In this document: positions 58,036 through 64,000 of the stretch, piece after piece | Position numbering within the stretch: the first letter of the stretch is position 1 | Layout of the letters: each line of letters opens with the position of its first letter | Assembly: GCF_030272615.1 (NCBI RefSeq) | Contig: NC_081415.1 | Span: forward strand, 377,877,892-377,941,891 | Source of the DNA: Cryptomeria japonica | Lineage: Eukaryota > Streptophyta > Pinopsida > Cupressales > Cupressaceae | Length of the DNA: 64,000 nucleotides | Direction: 5' to 3' | Notes under the pieces: model-generated | What the model saw: the letters and a program-made list of their open reading frames with translations, nothing else | What the model was told of the DNA's origin: nothing | Database searches by the model: none | Program-made: the position numbers and the translations under genes

Positions 58036-58779
58036 GGCTACCTCCTCTCATTTGGAGAGTGTGAGGTTTTTGATGTATTGTTGCTTAAGGTCATTTCCAG
58101 ATAATATATTGCATGTGCGCTGCTTTATAATCTCTATTATTTGAATGATTTGCATGGTTTCAATTGCCTCAACACTTAGTTAAAATTAATCTAGATTTGC
58201 TTTCATTGTTGTTAATTTGAATGAAGGATTTGATAAGTATCAATTGATGGTGTATCTCCGCTCATACTTTTGGAAAATGGATGATTTCCATTCTACCGTG
58301 CAAAGTTAGTCTGAGCCCACCCCCTGTGCATCCCAACATCTTGATCATAAGCACAACCCATTGAAGATTGCACCGGCCTTGTGTAGTTGTCCCTAGTGTG
58401 GCGAAGCAAGGCTTGGTTTCTTGAGAGCACCCAGTTGATACCGTCTCTAGAATTCGCAGGATTAGATTAGCCTTTTCAAATCCTATCCCTTTTTCCCTTT
58501 CTTTTGAAAGTCTAAATCCCCAGAAAATCCAAAAAAAAAAAGAAAAAAGAAGAGCCTAAAATTGCTAAATCCATCTAAGTCTAGCAGTTCAAGATACTTG
58601 TTAAACGTAAGTCCCCCTTGAAATTTTAGCATACCCTACCCAAGAAGCTATTCCACGAAAGTTGCTTGTTCGCACATATAGACCTTGGAATCAGTAGTGA
58701 TTTTTCAGGAGAGGATAGAATACCTTCGGGTATCCTATTCTAATGTTTGGTAGATGATAAAACAAACACCAACATGTCC

Positions 58780-60321
58780 CCAATTTGTAAGGTGACAATT
58801 AATTAGATTGATTTTTATTAAGTTATCAAAAATAAATAAAATATCCAATGATGACTTAATATTAATTAATTTAATCAAATAAACAATTAAATATTATAAT
58901 GTCACTTTATTAAATGAAGCATTCCAATGTTCAAGTTGGCCTTATCTTCTAGAAAGTCCCTGGAATTCTTTATAAGGAGGCTCACTGGGAGAAGTAAAGC
59001 ATGCTTGGGTTTGATAAACGATTTAATGTTTCTGGAGACAAAAACCTTCAGGATAACGGAAGGGCTGGACAGAAACCTGGTTCTTCCAAAGGGTTGGCTT
59101 CACGGCGCAGTCTACGTCAAGGCCAAATTGCGAAGTCTCCATTGGAGACAAATTTGTAAGGTTCAAGGTTTATTTCAGAAATAAAGAAATTTACATCTAT
59201 ATTTCATTTGTAAATAAAGTTATCATCTGTGTGGTTGTCTGCTGGATATTTTCTGAAGGATATTATTGTCGGCACTTGTAGCGTTTAAATATTACAAAAT
59301 CATGGGGATTAATATTTTGGTATAAGGAAGGGAAAATAAATATTTTATTGGTGTGAGTTCGATTATAAAGCCGAGTTTTCCACTGCTGTTAACTACATCA
59401 GGCTTTGTCAATTGTAATAGCCGATTAATATTTGATTTTTCTTAAAGCTTTGAAATAGCCTTGGATATAGCTATTTGTGCTGACATTAGAAGTTGAAATA
59501 TTTATATAAGCCAACACCCCAATAAGACGATATATTAAGGTCTGACTATAGTAGGGAAGTAAAATATTTTCAGCCTCCAAATATTGAAGGTTTTATTTCT
59601 GCAGTATTGTAATAATTGGCGCATGATATTCTTAATGTCATTTCTGGATTTGTGGATCTAATGTGAAGCAGATCGTATTCCTTGAGGGGGGTTTGATGTA
59701 ATATCGTGAATTTTGGAGTGGCTCCTATCTGAAAGTTATATCTGAAGTTCCTGGCACGACTCTTTGAACAGAACATTCTTGCAGCTGCTGAATCATGCTG
59801 GTGCATGACAGGAGATGGGAGTATTACCGGTGTGAAACCTTGCTGAAGTTGGGTTTTGTTATTGTATAATTAGGATAGCGAATTCCAACGCTATCCTTGG
59901 AGGGCTTGTTTCTTGACAGGTCTGATTGCTGGCTCACTATTTTATTCTTCCCTCAATCTGTAATAAGGGTCAAATCTATTAATTATTTGCATTCAAGGGT
60001 CAAATCTATTAATTATTTGCATTCAAGAAATTCCTTTATAAAGTTCTGTGGTATGTAATGAATTAATGGTACAATGCCTATCTGATAAAAGGAAGCAATA
60101 GTTTCTGGTATACTTATCTATTTATTAATTGTGGACAGCTGATTAGATTTTCAAATCTGAGACAATACTTGAACAGCAAATGGAACTTGGAATTAAATGT
60201 GCCTAACTGTAAAACTTGGTATACAAACAAGGGATATTGCAAGGTTGGCAGGGAAAGAAGGAAGAAAGAAGTATTTGGATCCGCAAAAGGCAAGTGCATT
60301 CGAAGGGTTCATAAGGTACAT
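58780..60321. other. Remainder of the LTR interrupted by the giant solo LTR; no genes
   Basis: After the TGTCC duplication the sequence continues CCAATTTGTAAGGTGACAAT, the inside of the TGTAATGTCCCC-type LTR begun at 53932. A 30-bp unit AAGGGTCAAATCTATTAATT... is tandemly repeated at 59965-60024. No coding sequence is supported. Confidence 0.5.
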
Positions 60322-60745
60322 AATGCCAGAAAGAGGGCCTAATTCCACCTTTCTGCTCCCATGAGCCGGGAAGGTGGCCTAACCCCACCTTGCTGCTCAT
60401 AAGCCACTTCGAGCCAAAAAGATGAGCTGGGAAGGGGGCCTTACCCCACCTTTCTTCTCCCATGAGTTGGGAAGGGGGCCTAACCCCACCTTGTTGCTCA
60501 TAAGCCACTTACGGCTGGAAAGAGGGCCTAACCCCACCTTTCTACTTCTATGAGACGGGAAGGGGGCCTAACCCCACCTTGCTGCTCGTAAGCCACTTAG
60601 AGCCGGAAAGAGGGCCTAACCCCACCATGCTACTCCCATGTGCCGGGAAGGGGGCCTAACCCCACCTTGTTGCTCATAAGCCACTTATAGCCAAAAAGAG
60701 GCCTAACCCCACCTTTCTTCTCCCATGATTTGGAAGGGGGCTTGT
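60322..60745. repeat. Bipartite minisatellite, ~88-bp period (40 + 48)
   Basis: GGGCCTAACCCCACCTT recurs at spacings alternating near 40 and 48 bases (cores near 60340, 60380, 60441, 60481, 60529, 60569, 60617, 60657, 60704). Even copies are followed by GCTGCTCATAAGCCACTT and odd ones by CTTCTCCCATGA-like sequence. On the minus strand much of it is open and encodes repeats of GGVRPLF and KVGLGPLPG, next to gypsy gag. Confidence 0.88.
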
Positions 60746-62107
60746 AACTACTACATTTGTTTCCTCCACAAAGCTTCATTTGTTTATTGTCCCTTCTTTC
60801 GATTGGATGCTCTTGAGATCTCCTTAATTGTACCTTTGTTTTCTTTCTTGGGTTTCCTTCTGCTTCTTTGCCGGTTATTGCCTCCATATTACGTGGTTGG
60901 CTTCTCTTTCCACATGTGTCTTAGCCTCCATTCTTCCATGCATTTGAAGCGCAATGCTTTCTCTTTTGGGTCTTCGCGTTCTCTTTTTAGATTTTCTTGA
61001 TTACAAACATGCCCATATTCCCATTTTTCCTTGCATCGAAAACATAATCCTTTATTCATGAGCTCCCTTCTTTCATTGTAAGATAGAGGGGGGGATAAGG
61101 TTTTTGTTGTTCATCCTTTTTGTAAAAGGGTTGTTATGAATATTAGAAGGTTGATTCTTTGTATGGTATTTGTCCTTTGTAGATGTAATGTCTAAATGCC
61201 TTTTGGATTGCATCTTGTAAAGTGGTAGGATCAAGGGCACTTACTAGACCATGGGTTGTACTGATAATCCCTCTATAAATAGGAAGGTGAGCCTTTTCTC
61301 AGATATTCTGGGAACCATAACTACTAGTTTTTGGAACTCTGTCACCTAATTTTCAAGGTCTCCTTGCCTTATTCTTGTTAGTTCTTTGAAATATCTTTCA
61401 AGATGTTTTTTGGTCAAACCTCTCAATGAGTTTTTCTATGAAGGCATCATGAGTTTTTATCCTTTGATGATTTGGGTGATTAAGCCATGGTGCCACCAAT
61501 CATGGGCGACCCTTTCTAGATGCAATAAGGCAAATTTAATGGTGTCTTCTTCTAACATGGGGTTAAGAGATACGTAGATATCTAATTTTTGGATCCATGC
61601 ATGTGTCGTGACCTTACCTGACCCATCAAAGTTAGGAATGGTCAATTTGCCTACTTTGTACTATAAGTTTTAATTGGTAAATTTCTACCCCTTTTATGGG
61701 TACTTATTGTCCCGGCCTCACAATGTACCGTGAATGACTTCAGAGTCAAGCCTTGCATATGCTTCGGCAAGTTCATTCAAATCAAGATTGGGTGTGTCAA
61801 TCTCCTTATTTTCCCTTGACAACCCCTCCCTAGGTAAGAGGGGAGGCGGAGATATTCTTGGTGTGGATCCTAATGTAGTTCTATTTTCATTTTTAGATTA
61901 ATTACGAGTGACAACTCTGCCATTTCCCTGGTGGGATCTAGGAGTAGTCATGGTGGCGTTTATATTTTGTAGGGTTTGAGTTGTTTGTTCCATAAAAACC
62001 CTAAATTCATGTTCCATTTGTTCACTCCTTGTGTTGTCTTTGCTTGTTGCAATTTTCTTCTTTTCCCTCTCTAGAGCCCTTAAAGCCCTTTGACTAAGCT
62101 GCATCAA
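60746..62107 (-). pseudogene. Ty3/Gypsy gag remnant
   Basis: Minus strand: MMQLSQRALRALEREKKK (62107) leads, after breaks, to a retrotransposon gag core with FDGSGKVTTHAWIQKLDIYV and HLERVAHDWWHHGL (61457-61645). Near 61030-60940 are CFRCKEKWEYGHVC and a decayed second copy FKCMEEWRLRHMW, matching the CxxC...GHxC knuckle of gypsy gag. Stops and shifts are frequent. Protease, reverse transcriptase and integrase are not seen; the sequence passes into the 88-bp minisatellite instead. Confidence 0.75.
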
Positions 62108-62164
62108 CTATTTTTCGTCACTCAGGCTATGTAGCTTTCAAGAAGAGGTTTAGGGTTACACCAT

Positions 62165-62576
62165 TTGGCTGAGGACATTTCATGGCTCTTCTAAACTAAC
62201 CAATCGCTGTCCTAAGTGTTTTAATCACAATTATAAATGGATTTCCGTTGCTTCCTTAATATTAATCATTGCTCCTTTTAAGATATTCACTGTCCAAATA
62301 TTATAGGGGTCGTTGCATAGTTAAGATTAAGAATCGTAGTTTTAAGGAACATTAATTCATTGCACCTTAATTGGCATAAAGTCTATCCTTAATAAAGTCT
62401 TTGCGAAGCTTGTATAGTTGTCTTATGGATTGGTGCAAGGTCAGTTTATTTGATGGGATCAGTGTTAAAATATTGTGAAGTCTTAAATAAGTTAATTTTC
62501 TGAATTTATTTATTTATCTCTAATGTGGAAGTGAAGATTAATATTATCTCCATTATGACATGATTGGGGGCATGAC
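62165..62576 (-). repeat. Probable 5' LTR of the gypsy remnant
   Basis: The proposed LTR start on the minus strand is TGTCATGCCCCCAATCATG at 62576, followed by TCATAATGGAGATAA; the same terminus occurs at 52883. The 3' limit is near 62165. There AATGGTGTAACCCTAAACC could be a decayed primer site followed by the usual gypsy leader CCTGAGTGACG. No target duplication was established. Confidence 0.4.
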
Positions 62577-62643
62577 ATGTTAACAATTACTAACTGGAGT
62601 GAAAAAAAATCACTTGTTCACACCAATGAGGATTCTTGTATAT

Positions 62644-63215
62644 CTATTTCCAATTAGTGGTCTGTATGGAAGGATCTTGAATGCTAGCTTGTTTCCTTAT
62701 CTCCAGAAGATCTACCGTTTCAAGCCAGTACTCCATGGCTCCCTCTTCATTATGAGTGCACCTAAATCGCTCCCCATTATTAATCACAAAGTCTGTCATG
62801 TATTTCAACAAGTGATCAATAAGCCCTGTATCCCCAATGTGTTTTCGTGCCTCCTCTCTCAAGGAAGCCCGCAAGATAGGCTTTCTCGGGACAACTTCCT
62901 TTTCTCTCATAATAGCCCTAAACTTCAATTGAGCAGCCCTATACTTGTAAAATTTGCTTGTAATTTCAGCTGGATCACTATGAAATAATAACTTCTTCGT
63001 AGTCAAATCTATGGATACTTGTGAAAATTTCCATTTGCTAACCTTTCACTGGTCCATCTCACTGATATCTTTTTAGGAGGTCTCAGTATGCTCAATTTTT
63101 CTTCTGACTTTGGGGAAGCTGCATCCTCCTCTATGAATGATCACCGCTTTTGTGGGACGTCTTGGAGAAGGGGCAACTTGTCTTATTTTTCTTGTTTCGA
63201 ACCATTTTCAGCCAT
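62644..63215 (-). pseudogene. AMEIOTIC1/DYAD (SWI1)-like domain fragment, broken copy
   Basis: Minus strand from 63215: MAENGSKQEK, stop, then a second stop and EEDAASPKSEEKLS leading to KKISVRWTSERL (near 63040). After about 70 bases it continues YRAAQLKFRAIM, PILRASLREEARKHIGDTGL, IDHLLKYMTDFV and EEGAMEYWLETVDL, ending at 62644. I recognise the RWSAERY...LREEARKHIGDTGLLDHLLKHM...GAMEYWLE signature of the plant meiotic entry proteins AM1 (maize/rice) and DYAD/SWI1 (Arabidopsis). The open 121-codon part is well preserved. Stops upstream (TAA, TGA, TAG) and repeat surroundings indicate a gene fragment. A real exon on this strand cannot be fully excluded. Confidence 0.65.
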
Positions 63216-63370
63216 GATCTTGATCTTGAGCCCTAATTGGACCACGAGGGACAATTACAATGATGAGATTATCGATGATGGTGGTGGGAGGTGGTATGGA
63301 GGATAGTCGTGGTTGTAATGAGACACAATGGTTTTGGCATTAGCAATGAGTGGCAACGGTGGTGTAAAAT

Positions 63371-63382
63371 TGGTATCAGAGC
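63371..63382 (+). other. tRNA-iMet primer-binding-site-like sequence
   Basis: TGGTATCAGAGC is a perfect plant LTR-retrotransposon primer site (complement of the initiator tRNA 3' end). No TG...CA LTR could be defined immediately upstream. It is either a relic of an element continuing to the right or a chance match. Confidence 0.45.
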
Positions 63383-63439
63383 ATAATCCTGTCATCTTGC
63401 GGGACAAAATTACGTGACCAACATACAATTTGGGTTAAT

Positions 63440-64000
63440 TATAAATTAGCTAACATTGCTTATAGAAATGTATGCTTCCTACCTTGCAAATATTAATGAT
63501 TCCTAAATTTAAACTCCATGTATGTTCCATACCTTGCATGTATTCACACCTTACATATATTTATGCTTTGTTGGCTTCCTACCTTACATACCTTTATGTG
63601 TATATTTGATGCCTTACGTGCATTTATGATTCGTGCCTTGCATCTATTCAATGAGTATACATTTCATGCTTTATGTAATTTCATATGCTTCAAATTATTG
63701 GTATGCCTTGAATGTATTTAAGTGTATGCTCACGTATGCTATGTGTACCTCACACCTTATGTGTATTCATATGTATGACTCATGCCATACATACAAATTT
63801 CATACTTGTAGTGTATATGCGTTATATCTACGTGTATTTGTGTACATGCTTCCTGTGTTAAGTCTATATATGTGAATGCGAATGCATATGCATATGCTTA
63901 ATGCCTTACTCATACTTCATGTGTATTCATGTGAATGCTTCTCAAATATATCCATGCATATGCTCTATGCCCTATGTGTGTACTTTGTGTTTTACATGCA
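63440..64000. repeat. Degenerate ~30-bp tandem repeats to the window edge
   Basis: Imperfect units of the type TGCCTTACATGTATTCATAT followed by GTATGCTTC recur throughout, with CCTTGCATGTATT and CCTTACATA variants. There is no gene. The array continues past the window end. Confidence 0.6.

Larger units (their letters stand above)
53942..58774 (+). mobile_element. Giant 4.8-kb solo LTR, TSD TGTCC
   Basis: It starts TGTTGTGACCTTTTTCACAC, ends AACAAACACCAACA, and is flanked by exact TGTCC at 53937-53941 and 58775-58779. The target is the start of another LTR (TGTAATG/TGTCC/CCAATTTG). It has the CCCCATTGCAAATGGGG palindrome at 53966-53982, three 116-bp tandem units (54369-54671), a TCCGCC box array (54985-56170), a TATA box at 58029 and GTAAGT at 58607. 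It contains no polymerase and only short frames. By terminus, palindrome and array it is the same family as 21034-27533. It also shares U5 features with the LARD-like element. Confidence 0.85.

Noticed and set aside
53942-58774. Complete LTR retrotransposon with internal coding
   Set aside because: No paired LTRs, primer-binding site or coding region are visible inside. Termini, TATA position and U5 features fit one long LTR.

Overview
The window looks like nuclear DNA of a large-genome seed plant, most likely a gymnosperm (conifer-like). One host gene is spread over tens of kilobases, its introns are packed with nested old transposable elements, and protein-coding sequence is scarce. No bacterial, organellar, CRISPR or rRNA features were seen.

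Host gene. Four plus-strand exons (3418-4242, 32638-32801, 35759-35897, 36061-36144) join in phase and give a protein segment I recognise as the plant E3 ubiquitin ligase RKP/KPC1 (RNF123-like). Intron 1 is 28,395 bp. No later exon was recognised before the window ends, so the next intron would be at least about 27.8 kb.

Layout. 1-2463: decayed hAT transposase (minus), cut by the window edge. 3418-4242: first RKP exon. 4243-32637: giant intron, most of it one full-length non-autonomous LTR retrotransposon (5916-28871, target duplication AGTAG). A three-ORF LINE (6129-13806, 18-bp target duplication) is nested in its 5' LTR, and a 6.5-kb solo giant LTR (21034-27533, minus) is nested in its 3' LTR. 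32638-36144: three more RKP exons, with a gypsy integrase fragment in intron 2. 36648-37373: a TIR element. 37548-41935: a second hAT transposase pseudogene (minus), broken by a hAT MITE (38254-38771, TSD CTTGTACC) and a solo LTR (39007-40202, TSD CAATG). 44433-45276: a second copy of that MITE family (TSD ATCATGAC). About 47030-50917: a decayed Copia element (minus), with a putative LTR to 52883 that holds a third hAT-type MITE (51438-52321, TSD GCAATATA). 53942-58774: a 4.8-kb solo giant LTR (TSD TGTCC). 60322-62576: gypsy gag remnant (minus) carrying an 88-bp minisatellite. 62644-63215: broken copy of the AMEIOTIC1/DYAD meiotic protein domain (minus). 63440-64000: degenerate AT-rich tandem repeats.

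Most notable: (1) a LINE with an uninterrupted 628-codon third ORF that overlaps the ORF2 stop as TAATG and moved as part of the element; (2) a family of 4.8-6.5 kb LTRs whose upstream regions carry long arrays of an A-rich box ending TCCGCC, one copy also holding a decayed coding region; (3) a nesting history that can be read from target duplications and from empty-site paralogues inside the window.
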